Below, in pieces: positions 1 through 12,409 of a stretch of DNA of 64,000 nucleotides (positions are counted from its first letter, which is position 1; each line of letters begins with the position of its first letter). A program made the position numbers and the translations under genes. The DNA lies in assembly GCF_009905375.1 (NCBI RefSeq), contig NC_133649.1, forward strand, positions 222,886,090-222,950,089, written 5' to 3'. The stretch is from Apium graveolens. Its lineage: Eukaryota > Streptophyta > Magnoliopsida > Apiales > Apiaceae. The notes beneath the pieces were generated by a model. It made no database searches and was not told the DNA's origin. It saw nothing but the letters and a program-made list of their open reading frames with translations.

Positions 1-1
1 T

Positions 2-2909
2 GTTTTCAATCAAAGGATCAATGTTGGCAAATTACTTTTACCCATTCTTCTGAGACGTCTCATTTCAGCTAAGCGTGATCATTCCACAAATCGTAGGGTT
101 TCTTGCTATTACGCTCGATTTCTCATGCTTATAGCAGAACATCTTCTCACACCTGAGCATAAGGCTCTTTTTGCTAACTCATCAGTAGCTGAACCCCCTC
201 CCGTAAGTAAAAAGATCTACACACGCCAAGACACTTCCTTCAAATTCATGCAAGTTCCAGTACTTGTATCTGCTTTCATGGCCACTTTCATTCCTTTACC
301 AATTTTCAATCTTCCCGGTCATGAACAGCAAGCTCAACCTCCAGTGGTTCAAGCCACCCATGCACAAACATCTGATGCTCTTCCACTGCAGGTAATACTT
401 CCTCACTCTCAAACTATTCCTACTTCTGTTGAAAGACCCCCAGTGGTTGATAGGGCTGACTATGAAGTTGTAGAACCGCAGCTTCAATCCCAGGTCATAG
501 AGCCAAACACAGAGTCACAACCTATCTCAAACTCTCCCCCATTGTCGAAAATGTTACCGAGAAGGTCAGTAGGAAGTAGTATGTTGTTGGATGTGAATGA
601 ACCCTCAGCTCTGCCTCCTCCCAAAAAAAGAAGAACATTTACTGAGGCATCTGAAAGCCCATCCTTGTCCTCCCAAAAGGACATGGACTTTGATATGGCC
701 AGTGAACAGTTACTAGAGACATTCTCTCAACAGGATGAATCTATTGAAATTCGCTATAGGGCCATGGCATCTTGTACTGAGTCAAGCACACTTCCATTAC
801 TCATAATGGAAGCATACCGACCAATAGATGATACTCAGGACACAGAGCGATGAGTGCACATTGAGTTGGTTACAGTGCCTGCCATAGTTACGACAGAAGA
901 GCAGTCACATGCTTCTGAGGGAACATATGACTCTCAGCCACCTTTAATAGAGTCATTTTCTCCCCTCCCAGATCCAACACCTCTGGCTCCCTCACGGGAT
1001 TCTCCACTCGCAGATTTATCTGGAGAAAGTGGAGGGCAACTCGGTCAATCTATCCTGAAGCAATTCAGACATCTATTTCACATGAAAAGATAGATTTGAC
1101 TGAGGATCGGGACTCGCGAATTCCCATTGCACCACCACTGACCTCTCTTGAAGAGGCTAGGGTGATTTCAATTGCAGGTACAGAAGATCAGCAACAAGAT
1201 GGCTCCTCACGAGCACTTATATTGAGAGAAACACAAGCACGTGAGTTGAGTGAACCAAACAGGAGAGATATTCAGGTGAGAGCACACACAGACACAAATA
1301 CTGAAAATCTGTTAGCTCAAATTGCTGATCTAAAAGAACAACTTGCAAAAAGTCAGGCTGAGGCTCAAACATTCAAAGCACAAGTGGTTGAATGGTCTTC
1401 TTCTTCCACCTCTGTCAACAATCAGCTGGCATTCATTAGAAATGATATCTCAGCTTTGAAGTCCACTATTGTACCAAAGCTTAACTCAATCCAGGCATCT
1501 CCAACTTTATCAACTGAAGACATTTCAAACTTCTGCTCTCTCCATACAAGAATGACTTCTCTTGAAGACCTGGTTGAAATGAACCATTCACTGGACTCCT
1601 CCAGATTCCTAAAGATAGAGACGGGCATGGAACATCTCAATGAAGGGATGAAGCACTTGTATTTTATGATTAAAAATTCTCACTGCCCTAATGAAGAGCA
1701 AAGAACCTTCTTTGAAGGGCCGTCTGGTGGAGGCTCAGGCTCTGGAGGTAATGGAGGTCATGGAGGGTCTAGAGGAAAATCTGTAGAGGATTCCTCAACT
1801 AAGGGGGAGAAGCAAGGGAGAAGTGAAAAGGGTAAAGAAAAAGATTCTTCTGCTGGGGACACAAGGAAGGCTGATGATGTCTACTATAGTGGAGAACAAG
1901 ATGACTTTGATATTTTTGACATTCCCACTGAACCAGTCTTGGAAGATAAAGATGGTTTCTTTGAAGCTGAGGAGGAAAGTAATTTTGAAGACTGGGAAGA
2001 GGAAGCTCAAGTGGATCCTGTTTTTGAGAAAGAGTTTCAGCAGCAGCAGTCAGAGTTGAAGAGAAAAAAGCTGAACTTAAAAAGATATCCCAGATCATTG
2101 ACATGAGGAAAGACATTCAACGAACAGAAACTCTTGAAAAGCAACGTCTTCATGACCTTAAAGCTAAAGAAAGGAGAAGAGATGTCAAACTGAAGATTGG
2201 TGAAAAATGGGATGAAGCTAGGAGAGTACTTGATATGCCTCAGCTGAGCACAAAGAATGATAGGCAGTTTCTACACCTTCTTGACAAGCTGGAAATCTGT
2301 AATCCAAACAATGACGTGTACATGAATGCTATCAAGACTGAAGTCTCAAGGATCACAGCTGCCTTTGACAGATCTCTAAATGAAATGAGCATATTTGTAT
2401 ATTGTCAGAGTGAAGGATCTTTCAAGGTATCACTTCATCTATTTGAGAATCGTTCTTTATCAGAGATTTGGGTTCTTCTCAACAAAGTCAAAAGAAGCTC
2501 ATAATTGAATGAAGTTCTTCGAGAAAGGCTCAAAGAGTTTGCCAGCATGGCTAGTCCTCAAGTGGTCAACAATCCTCATCAGGTAAGATTCTTTAAGTCT
2601 GATTGTCTTCAAATCTGCCATCTCGATGCACAATCTCTTAAAGACTACTCTGCTAAGCATCTTGTCTGGATGAAACATCACTTAAGAACTGCCGGATACT
2701 CATCCATGTTGAAAACTCAAGCTGCTGATCTGATTCAAGCTTATTGTGAAAAAAATAATAAAAGGTACAATCAGTTCAAGAATAAGCTAAAGTCAGTTGG
2801 AGTTCAACCAGTCAGACCATCCAGCTTCACTTCAGAAAAGGATCGTGTCTTTGACAATGAGTTGCTTCAAGATTTGGAAGAAGGTGAATTCAGAAGGGAA
2901 GACAACTGA
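2..2909 (+). pseudogene. Extra 3' ORF (ORF3) of element G, C-terminal part, broken
   Basis: The reading frame is already open at the left edge and continues into the ORF that reaches 853. Stops lie at 851-853 and 1091-1093. A frameshift near 1080 moves to the frame running to 2106, and a second near 2065 (A-rich) moves to the frame ending at 2909, with another stop at 2502-2504. The product is low-complexity and hydrophilic: Ser/Pro/Gln-rich N-terminal part, a coiled-coil stretch at about 1300-1650, a Gly/Ser-rich patch (SGGGSGSGGNGGHGG) at about 1725-1770, then Glu/Lys-rich sequence. The start (CYYARFL) resembles VYFARFC in element C's ORF3. No membrane segment is visible, so an envelope role is not supported. 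Function unknown. Confidence 0.65.
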
Positions 2910-3158
2910 ATTCAATTAGCTCAAAACTTAATGTAATATGCTTAGAGCTTTATGAATCAAGATAGACAAATGTAGTCATATGTTCAGTCTAGAGGAACAT
3001 CTATCTTGTATTCACTTGTAAATTTCTTTTGGAATCTGGAAAATGTTAAATATAATCCAAAACTTTTCTACTATTTACTTTGCATTTCTGTTTATATCTT
3101 TTTCTTATTTGTTAGTTGAGTTATCCTCTAGGTATTTGTTGTTATTGTCTAACAAACA

Positions 3159-3170
3159 AATAGGGGAGAC
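3159..3170 (+). promoter_or_regulatory. Polypurine tract of element G
   Basis: AAATAGGGGAGAC directly precedes the LTR, where second-strand priming is expected. It corresponds to ATAGGGGGAGA before the 3' LTR of element A. Confidence 0.6.
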
Positions 3171-4431
3171 TGAAAGGCATATGTCATAGCCTATTTGTTT
3201 ATTCGAGGATTTAACTCAACTCAAATAAGGATGTAACAAGTAAATAGTGGTTCTATCATCTGAAAGGTCTCTCAAAGTAACATATGTCAAAGGATTAAGT
3301 AACATTGTTCATCTACAGACTTGAGGAGTTAATTCACTGAAAGAAGCTCAAGAAATTGATCAAGCCTCAGTGATATAAACCAAGATTGTGGATTTAATCA
3401 AGTGACAAAGATCTTGTCAGGGTATCAATTAATTACAGGGATTTAATCTGAAGAAAATCAAGACATGAAGAAACATCACAGATATTAGTCATTCATGAAC
3501 CAGACAGTACATCGAGTGTGAACATTGAAGTGGTGAAATGGATTCATAAGTTTCAGTGATTTTCAGAAGATTGTCAGAAGAGTGGTTGATGTTCAAGATT
3601 AGTATTAATTATCTATTAATTAATTAAGTCATATAATTTAATTAAGAAAATAAATTATATCTGCAAAGATTAATTTATTGATTAATTGAATTAATTGGTT
3701 AATTAATTCTGAATTAATATTATGCATTTTTCAGAAATGATTTTGAATTAATATTCAAAATTAACTCAGCAAGACAAATATTTGAACTGGTATGACAATT
3801 GGATTGTCATACCGAAAGTCTTTCCAAGTCTGTTTAGATTGTCTTGTCGATAGTCTTTCCAGCTTAAAGGATTGTCTTGCCGATAGTCTTTCCAGTTCAA
3901 TCAATAGTCTCACCGATTATCTTGCTAGTTCAAAAGGATTGTCTTGCCAACAAATCAGGTGGTTGTTTGATTACTTAAACAACAGAAGCTAATTTTCAAC
4001 AGCAGAACATTGAATATCAAAACCAACTGAAGAACACAGAACAAAGAAAAAGCAGAGAACTTATTATAATTTCTCAGGACATTAATTTCTAGTATTTATT
4101 GTTAAATCTAAACCACTAGAAATCCTTCTCTTGTTCTTGTGTAACTATCTAGCGGATCAAAATCCCTAGAACTTAATCTCAAATTGGTTTTAGCATTTTA
4201 TCCTTTTTATTTCAAAAATAGAAAAAGTTCATGTTAAATTTATTCTAGATTTGGAATAATTTATTTGAGATTAATCCCTTGTAAACGATACCGTTGTTGT
4301 AACACCTTTCAAGTTTAATAATAGTTTTATTTAACTTAAATTTTGTTTCACTTTTTTATTCCGTATTTTATTCGATTAAACGGTATAGTTTGTATTCAAC
4401 CCCCCTTCTACAAACATATTGGGACCTAACA
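3171..4431 (+). repeat. 3' LTR of element G
   Basis: The unit starts TGAAAGG just after the polypurine tract and ends with the pyrimidine-rich AACCCCCCTTCTACA and CCTAACA, the same 3' end style as the LTRs of A and C. Length is about 1261 bp. It contains an array of degenerate repeats (3795-3955). The partner LTR lies outside the window, so the left boundary (TGAAAGG rather than TGTTAGG) is inferred. Confidence 0.65.
3795..3955 (+). repeat. Degenerate short repeat array inside G LTR
   Basis: About four copies of a unit with core GATTGTCTTGCCGATAGTC followed by TTTCCAG. Neighbouring copies differ at a few positions. It occupies the same part of the LTR as the CAACGGATA array in A. Confidence 0.6.
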
Positions 4432-6883
4432 AGGTCTCGCAGTCGAATCACCATTACTTTGTCTCCACTTATGTTCCCGTATCAAACTTTCGTCACTGAC
4501 CCGGTTATGGGTATTAAATTCAACATAGCTTATTTACTCAAGGTAGAGAACTTCACAATTTCTTAAGGAACACGTTCAAAATTTGTTTGCAATTAAAATT
4601 TCTTTGATCTTGAATCTTCACGACAATTATCTTTCCGCGAGGAAGGGATGTTTCACCTATTAATTGCCCGTCTGAATCAGTGTCCAGAATTCCCTTGATC
4701 TCCGATTGTTGTCCCGACATTCGTTTGCTTTGCATATGGCCTTACTTCCTTATTTTATAACTAGTTTATTTGTTACGGTTCGCTAACCATTCATTTCACG
4801 TCGAAATCCTGTAATTTGAAGCGTGTTATGTTAACGCAATCTATCGTACTGATGAGATCCTCGTAACATGAACAACTGTCTGAATTGATGTCTACGCCAT
4901 GTCCGTGTTATCGATGAATTCCTTCTTCCTTACCCGCAGATGTCCACCATTTATCGGTTTGCAGTCGTATCTATGTTTGTTGTATGATGCCAGGTGCCAC
5001 ACTATTTCATTTCTTTTGAAATCGTCAGAGAACAGACTCTACGCAAGAGGAGAGTTTGCGAATATGACTTTGATTGAAAACTGAATAAGGAATAACAATG
5101 CCACAAACGATTGGGAGAATTTGTAATTCAGTAAATTGAAGGAAGAAGAATGAGTGAAGATTTAGATGTGAATAAGACAGCCATATCCGTAGTCAAGATG
5201 GCCAGTCTTTCATACTTTATGGCATACAACACATGATTAGGTGGCGTCCCACCCGACTCTTCATCATTTCGACAAAGTGTCATACCACAACACTGTTTGT
5301 CTCAATCAGAATTTAGTAATTTGAGAAGAGAAACAATTCAGAAGGAATACAATAAATTTTCTTTCGTCTTCACCTCATATGATTTATCCACAGGAGAAAC
5401 TCATACGTATTCAAGAATCAAGAAGAACATATGCTATCGTATTATGAGAAGGAATGTCGATGTTGATCATCTTCTATGCTTGACCTACGTATGCCTTCAG
5501 AAACCAGTCGAATGAGAGATTCACAGTTTAGGTCACATTATAACTTCAAAATGTCGTCTGAAAATGCCTCCACATTAAATGCTTAAATGATTTGATCATA
5601 ATTGCGTCCCTACAAAATTTATAATTATTACTTCCAACTTCTTCTATGCCACGTAGAATAACAATCGATCCCGCAACGCTTCAACTTTGTCGATTAGGAA
5701 TATTATCCTTTGCCAATCATCTAAACGAGTCTTCTATTTCCTTCAATCATCCCTTGTTTATTTGAATTACAAATCTTGTTAAATTTTAATAATTTCATGA
5801 ATTGGTTAAATAATATTTTAACATATTCATTCAATTGTCGGTATTATTTAAACAAAGATTACTTTCGTCTTTCACGAAAACTTTAAACTTTCTCCCTGCT
5901 GGGGGGTCTACTTAGTCCTTCGAACTGACAACACTGAGTCTATATCCATTCTTCTTTTTAGGTCATTTTATGTTTATAATAACAAGGACTTTAATAGTAA
6001 TTCGACAACCAAATTGTAAAACTCATTTCATGCGAAAAAATCTTCTGAAAGTTGATTAAGAAAATCTTCCCCGAAATCTCATTTTAAAAATTTTGAAAAT
6101 CAAATATTTGGTCGTCATTACTACATAAGTTACTTGCTATTTTCTTGATCCGCTAATGAAATATCTAATTAAAGGAATGCCCATATAAGGGTCTCTCCAT
6201 TTTGGTACATTTTCTACTTTCCCTTGGATTCTGGTCGCACTTATTAGTCGATAAAGTTTCATTTACTATTGGATAAGTCTTGTCATCATTCTTGACGCTA
6301 TGCTTACAATCACACATGTAATTCGACATTCTACTTGTAAATAATGTCGCACCTTCTTGCTAGTCTTACCTATACCTAATAAGGAAGATATCATTCCTCG
6401 CGCAGCGCCCGGTATGTGATAAGAATCTTTTCGCAATGGTGGTGCCTTTGCAGCTTGCAACTTTGGCCCTTCATCAGCTTCCATCAACTTGTTGCCTCCA
6501 GTGTGGAGCTCGTTTTATTACCTAATTCTAAGTTAAATCGTACCAAAGTTAACCTAGCCTCTCTTTCACAAGTTCTCACAAGAATCAATCGTATTTTCTT
6601 AAAAACCGCATAAAACGTAGGGTAACATATCCAGTCTCCGTCAATCTGTCAATTTCTCATTAATGTAGGAATCGGAGAACTCAATATACCTATAGCGTTG
6701 CGATATTCTCCTTATACTTCCCTCAACAATCCTGGCTTACCAATTCCGTATCGGACCTGCTAATCCTTATTCGTACTCAATTCGAACTTAAAATGAGTAT
6801 GCCTAGGGTCTTTCCTATCTCATATGACCTATCACTCCTATCTTACCCTCACCTATTCTTATTTCAGTGACCAATAACCTGTA
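4432..6883 (-). mobile_element. Degenerate internal region of a reverse-strand LTR retrotransposon
   Basis: This stretch lies on the internal side of the primer-binding site at 6884-6895, so on the minus strand it would be the 5' leader and start of gag. I see no long ORF and no recognisable gag, protease, RT or integrase motif; the longest reverse ORFs (4553-4735, 6266-6487) are about 60-73 codons. It is either heavily mutated or a non-autonomous leader. The left limit is set by the end of element G's LTR. Confidence 0.4.
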
Positions 6884-6895
6884 GCTCTGATACCA
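6884..6895 (-). promoter_or_regulatory. Primer-binding site (initiator tRNA-Met)
   Basis: GCTCTGATACCA on the plus strand is the complement of TGGTATCAGAGC, the standard plant tRNA-iMet primer-binding site. It lies two bases from TGTAACACCCCC, which fixes a minus-strand LTR element with its 5' LTR on the right. Confidence 0.8.
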
Positions 6896-8556
6896 ACTGT
6901 AACACCCCCAAATCTGGGGTCAGGATTGGGTGTCACTACACAAATTTAAATAATAAAAACCTGTATATTAAAATAAATATAGAAACAACCCCTCATTATT
7001 CAGGATCACTTACAGGTTATGGTATGAAACAAGAATCTAACCTTCTAAACTTTACATAGTTTAAATATAATTTCATTACCTCATTACTAAGTCCCTTGTA
7101 TTGATCCTTCGACATCTCCAAATCTCCTCAGCTGAAATCTCACTACTTTTGTTGTCTATTAAAAGCTATTCACTTTTGTCCTCATTTGATACTGAAAGAA
7201 GAGTTCACAAAGCAAAAGTGAGCCAAAAATGCCCAGCAAGTATCATAAATAGTTTCCAGGTATCGGATCAGAAAAACTCCTGGAAATGATTGTTGAATAA
7301 TTTTAAAAATGACTTTACACATTAAATAGTTGAGCGCACAAAACATCGGCCCTCATTGACCTTTATTCATAAATCACATTTTCTGTAAAAGAACAATGAA
7401 CGTTTCAAGGTTTCATCCCTTGGAATCAAATCTTTGTTTGGTTCTGAATTATGAACTATTCAAGAAGGAATGCCGTTAATGGAGATCAACAATAAATTAG
7501 ACTGGACACTAGAAACCAACATATGCACTATAACCTGCTGATCAGTCAGGATATAGTGCAGATCTATACCCAACTGCATAGACCCAACCAACATATGGGG
7601 TACCCAGGCAACTATGGCCTAAGGGTCTGGTCCATCCCCGGCCCATAGGATCCAGCTCATCACTGGTCCTCATAATAACCATCCAGCCCATAGAGTATTT
7701 TGATGTCAAATCATTTTGATTTCAAAACATCCCAATCAGGGTTCACAAATATCCTGGAAGAATGTGTATTTGCTCAAGAGAGCAATCGATAATATAGGAG
7801 CAATAATGAAAGGAACTTGTGTAATTAAGAGTAATTGCAGCAAAATATAAAAGAGTTAACTATTCTGAACTTAGAATAGGAATGAAGAAATAATTGCTGT
7901 ATTTTAGGAGAAAGGTTAGGAATACTTGCCTTAATTGATAAATTTTTGATCTTTAATTATACGCCATCTCACTAAGTCCTGTTGCATCTGCATTTCCATT
8001 GACAGACCACTTGACCCTTCCTATCATTCACCACTTCAGGTTTGTCTCTATTCTGAATCCACTCATTTTATTACTTTACGTAATCAGGCTTTACTTTTAC
8101 AACCTCTATTTGGCTTTGAAAGTCTCGCACTATGCGGATCTATCACAAATAATACTATTTAATGAACTGATAATATAGAATTGTCTAGTCTATACATTTA
8201 TCCCTATCGTCTACCCGCCCGATAATAACAGATATGGATCACATCTCATTCAGATAACGTTAAAAACATGTTGATTCACAATTCACATAACACGTATACA
8301 TAATTCACTTAATCATTTTATTCATATAACACGTAGTCACATAATTCATGTAGTATATAAATTGAATCATCAAAAGATAGATCTCGATGTATCTATAATG
8401 GAAATCGGGTCAAAAAGAGTAATTTATCTATCAATAACTGACTCGAAATGATTCATAAAACAAACATCCTTTTGATATCAAAGAATTTAGGCTTCAAAAG
8501 TATTTTTATTGAAATCAGAATATTTTTCTGAGTCTAGTGGCGTTCGTTTCACATTA

Positions 8557-8664
8557 AACGAATGAACGGTTGATTTATTATGAATTTTTGAACATTTTTC
8601 GAAATTAAAAAACGAATGAACGGTTGATTTATTATGAATTTTTGAACATTTTTCGAAATTAAAA
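8557..8664. repeat. Perfect 54-bp tandem duplication
   Basis: Two back-to-back copies (8557-8610 and 8611-8664), each starting AACGAATGAACGGTTGATTT. No mismatch is visible, so the duplication is recent compared with the surrounding decay. Confidence 0.9.
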
Positions 8665-9129
8665 TGGGTCTCCGAATCATTTTATAATAAAATAATAGGG
8701 TTCGAACACCCTAATCTAACTTTAAAATAATTTTTTAATAATTATCGAGTCTTGAAAATAATTTAAAATAATATTTTAAAACTTCAAACTATTTTTCGAA
8801 ATTTTTAAATTAATTTTTAAAATCTAATTATTAAATCAAATAAAATTAATTATTAATTAATTAAATTATTTAATCAATTAATTATAAATTAATCGATTAA
8901 TTAAAATAATTTAAAACTAATCAAAATTAATTAATAAAATAAGTTCGATTTATTTTTGAGTAAATAAATAATTAAAACAATTTTCTGGATTTAAAATAAT
9001 TAAATAAACATTTTTCTGATTTTAAAAAAAATAAAAATATTATTTTTGAAAATAAATAAAACAGGAATCTGGTTTTTGTATGTTTTTGAAACTGTGATAT
9101 TAAAAGTGAAATTTATGTAAAGGACAGGG

Positions 9130-9400
9130 GTGGAAACTGCAATTTTCCCCCTTCCCCTACCCTCCTCTTCGACGCCGGCCGTAACTCCATGGCCGCCGCC
9201 ATGGAACTTTTCCGGCGGCCTAAAAAATGCTCAAGAACGTCGCGAAACTAAAGGGAATCGAAGAGGTTGCATTCAGAAACTTATTCCCACATATCATATC
9301 GTCAATACATCACAGGAATGGACGGAAAGCTCGACTGAAAAAAACGCCGCCGCTAGGCTCGTTTTTCCGGCGAAAGCTTTCCGGCCACCGTTCGTTAATC
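9130..9400. other. GC-rich island inside the long LTR
   Basis: This segment is far richer in CG than its AT-rich flanks, with repeated GCCGCCG, CCGGCGG and TTTCCGGCG blocks. Short ORFs (9130-9408, 9227-9466) cross it but resemble no family I know. It could be the promoter/leader of the long LTR or a captured host exon. I do not call a gene. Confidence 0.4.
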
Positions 9401-11030
9401 ATATATAGCTCATCCAATTCATCTTTCGACGATCTACAGGATGGTATAACCAATTTACAACAATAACCCCTAATGAACAAACGCCCAATTTGTAACTAAG
9501 AACATTCAAACTTATAAAACCTAAATTTTGAATTCGAGAATCAAACTCAATTTTCTATATGTTATTGAACTCGGTTTTTAACATATAATATACCAATATG
9601 ACCAGGAGAAAATTATCTACATGATTATGCCATCAAATCACACTCCAAAAATTATCCAGAAAATAATTCATAATTCATAAATCATTATAAAATCATATAA
9701 CACTCCAAAATTTACCAGAAAAATATCTTAATTATCTATATTTTATTCTGGACATATTAAAATTAACATACTCACATTTTATTATATACAAACATCCAAA
9801 TATTATCATCAAACATTAGATAATTCACCAAAATTCATATAATATTCACATAATAATCATATATTGATACAAATAATTACGCGATATTTCCCGGATGTTA
9901 CAACTATCACATGAGAAGGTATCTTAAATACTGATGCACATGTGGAGTATGCGTACCTGAGAAAGATGGATGCAAAATCGTGTCTTGAGAGGGATGGACA
10001 TAGAAAAGGCCCGAATGCGGCCAAGATGATAACCGATAATAAAAAAGGAATCATCCATCTACATGAAGAAAAGGTTACTATTTCCGTAGTACGACTGATC
10101 ATCGTATGCGGTGGCTCCAGTGAATGTCCTATTCTTCCAATTGGAATTGTGATGCAATATCGTAACCCAAGCCTAGTTGCTGGGTTTACCATTAAGGTAT
10201 TAGCAGGATAATAATTCATTAAAGAATCGTTTTCATAAGAAGGTGTGTATCACCGAGGAAAACTATTTTTAAATAAACATAATTATACTTAAATTTCTCA
10301 TACAGTCTTTTCATACTGTACATTATTATGGCTGAGCATTATTGCTCACTCTTGCTTTCTTTTAAATATCACAACATAACAGATAACCAGTATGCTGGTA
10401 TGGGACTTAGTCGCTTGTAGTCATGGGGAGAATCCCTGGAAGCTTTATCTCAGGTGGGCCAGAATATCAGATAGGTATAAGATATCAGTCGTAATTATGG
10501 TAACTTCATGTAGAGGTTATGAATAATTGTTCGAGATCCTGTAAAGTACATTTGAGTTTTAATAACAGATGATACTTGTTGTACGTCATGTCTAAGGCTA
10601 TAACTTGTGAGTGTGTGAGAATGGGGGTCTGTGATATGGAATTATTGGATTATTGAGTTAATGCAGGTTACACATGATTGAAGGATATCGTGACGACCCA
10701 GTTTCCTGACCCCATATTTGGGGGTGTTACAGTCTCTGTGGGAATGAATTTGATCTAAATCTTATACTACTTGTGAATGCGTATACTTGCGTGTATTATT
10801 AACGCGTGTTAACGTCCTAACAGTACTACCCTCAAACCTTTCAGTCTGTGAAGACTGTTTTACACATGAAGGTGCATTAGAAGTATCCATGGGGTCTTCA
10901 GTAAAAACTGATGAATCCCCATGTTTGTGATAGTGTCATCAAGGTCTACCCTAACATGTAGTCTCTCACCATCTAAATGGAGTGTCTGGGTGGTGAGCAA
11001 AGCTTCTTAAGCTAAGTCACTTGATTTTTG

Positions 11031-12400
11031 TTACACTTGAGAAGTGGATTCAAGTGGAATTGGAATAGAAGAAATTTGAGTCATAAGAATTTGGTGCTCA
11101 GTTGTGAGTGTTGGCAGCTCCCCCTGAGTGAATGAGGGAGCTTCAAGAGATGTGCTCTCACTGTGTGTGCCTTCCTTGTGTCTCCTACCATACACTTGAA
11201 TTGCTTCTAGTGCAGGCTGTGCAGACTCACTCCTGGTTGTTTTTACAACTGCATCCTGTTGGGAGGATGTAGAGGTGGTTAGAGTAGTCAACTCAGGTTG
11301 TTTACTTCTTCTGGATCTTTTGACCAGAGGTGATTCTTTTTCATCTATCTCCTCACCACTCTCAGTTATTGCAGTTAGGTTTATCCCCTTTCTCTTCTTT
11401 TTACTCACCTCATCCTTTTGAGAAGATGAAGTGGGTGGTTGCCTAGCTTCTAAAGGTTTTAAAAGAATGGTTGTAGCTTGGGAAGATCCCTGTTGGTGTT
11501 CCTGTGCTTGTACTTCGACAGGTTCAGGAATCATAGTTGAGCTAGATTGTATGTTAGATCTCATGTCAGGCATATGATAAGGGTAAGTCCTAAACCTCTC
11601 CAACATAAATGGATTGATTTTCAAACTTACATTGACCTTATTCTTTGTAGTAAGTGAGCCAAATATTATTTTGGACACTTGCTTACAATTTCCTATTTTA
11701 GTACTATCTATACCATTCAGTAGGTGTATGTCAACTACTTTATTATTTAAAGTGGACATAATAAATCTAGGGAAGAAAATTTCCTTATCTCTAGCTGACA
11801 TGGGCATAGTTAGCCTGGTTGCAAGTTCTTCCAGGATCAGCATACCAACATTCAAGTGTCTGTTGTGGGCAATTGAATACACCAGCTTTTGCACCACACT
11901 TGAAATATTGTCATATCCTGTCTTCCTGCATTTAAAGGCTCTCACCACTGAATCAAAAATGAACGGCCACTCCTTCCTTAGATTTGTTCTGTTCAGGCTT
12001 GATAAGTTGATTCTTCCACCATAGTTGATGAAGTCCAGAAACTCAATCAGCTCATCAGGAGTTGGCACCTCCACCAGATTTGCAGACCCAAAGCTAGGTT
12101 CACATCCTGCTCATTAAACTCAATTTGTTGACCTTCAACTGAGCAAGTCACTACCAAGGATACAACATCATCATGCATCACAGTCCTCACCACAGCTGTA
12201 GCCCAAAAAACATGCAACACATCCAGGTACAACACTGGATTAACAGTCAAGGCTCCTGCAATGTAAGATTCAGACATAAATTTCACAAACCCCTTGAAAC
12301 TGTCAGGGGCTTGGTTAACATCTGTAAAAGCCAAGTAGTTTGTTCCTTTCTCTGGGATAGTTGCTCTAATAGTGTTTTGTGCCGTTGTAGTATAGTAAGA
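11031..12400 (-). pseudogene. ORF3 of element B, N-terminal half
   Basis: Starts opposite about 12400. At the place where element F has ATG GCT GCC, B reads ACG GCA CAA, so the start codon appears mutated. The frame runs through TNYLAFTDVNQ to a break near 12050 and resumes in the ORF 12074-11031 (347 aa). Conserved stretches shared with F include IAGALT, VLYLDVL, FMLERFRTYPYHMPDMRS and KEWPFIFDSV. The second half is Ser/Thr/Gln/Lys-rich with a KKKRKG basic cluster that could be a nuclear localisation signal (inference). Function unknown; related to the extra 3' ORFs of A, C and F. Confidence 0.65.
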
Positions 12401-12409
12401 GAGAATGGG

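Larger units (their letters stand above)
1..4431 (+). mobile_element. Element G: 3' part of a SIRE-type Ty1/copia retrotransposon
   Basis: Only the end of the extra 3' ORF, a polypurine tract and the 3' LTR are inside the window; gag and pol would lie to the left. The plan (large ORF, short untranslated stretch, purine-rich AATAGGGGAGA, LTR ending in CCTAACA) matches elements A, C and F. The coding part is broken by frameshifts and stops, so this is a decayed copy. Assignment to the SIRE/Sirevirus group rests on similarity to the better preserved elements in this window. Confidence 0.75.
6898..10731 (-). repeat. Very long LTR-like block (5' LTR of a probable gypsy-type element, -)
   Basis: The left edge begins TGTAACACCCCCAAATCTGG beside the primer-binding site. 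The right edge ends in a sequence whose complement begins TGTAACACCCCCAAATATGG, so both ends match for roughly 40 bp in inverted orientation (through GGGGTCAGG and a TGGGT..TCAC tail). Length would be 3834 bp. An alternative boundary is the CCCGGATGTTACA at 9902, which also looks like an LTR start on the minus strand; the LTR would then be 6898-9902 (3005 bp) with other repeat DNA to its right. Very long LTRs with TGTAACA ends are known in some plant Ty3/gypsy lineages. No pol is present to prove the superfamily. Confidence 0.45.

Noticed and set aside
4432..6883. Gag or pol domains of the gypsy-like element
   Set aside because: I translated the reverse strand in places and found no CCHC, DSG, YxDD or D-D-E motif, so I leave it as an unassigned internal region.
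9130..9466. A small host gene in the GC-rich island
   Set aside because: The two overlapping ORFs are in different frames, resemble no known family and lie inside an LTR-like block; composition alone explains the open frames.
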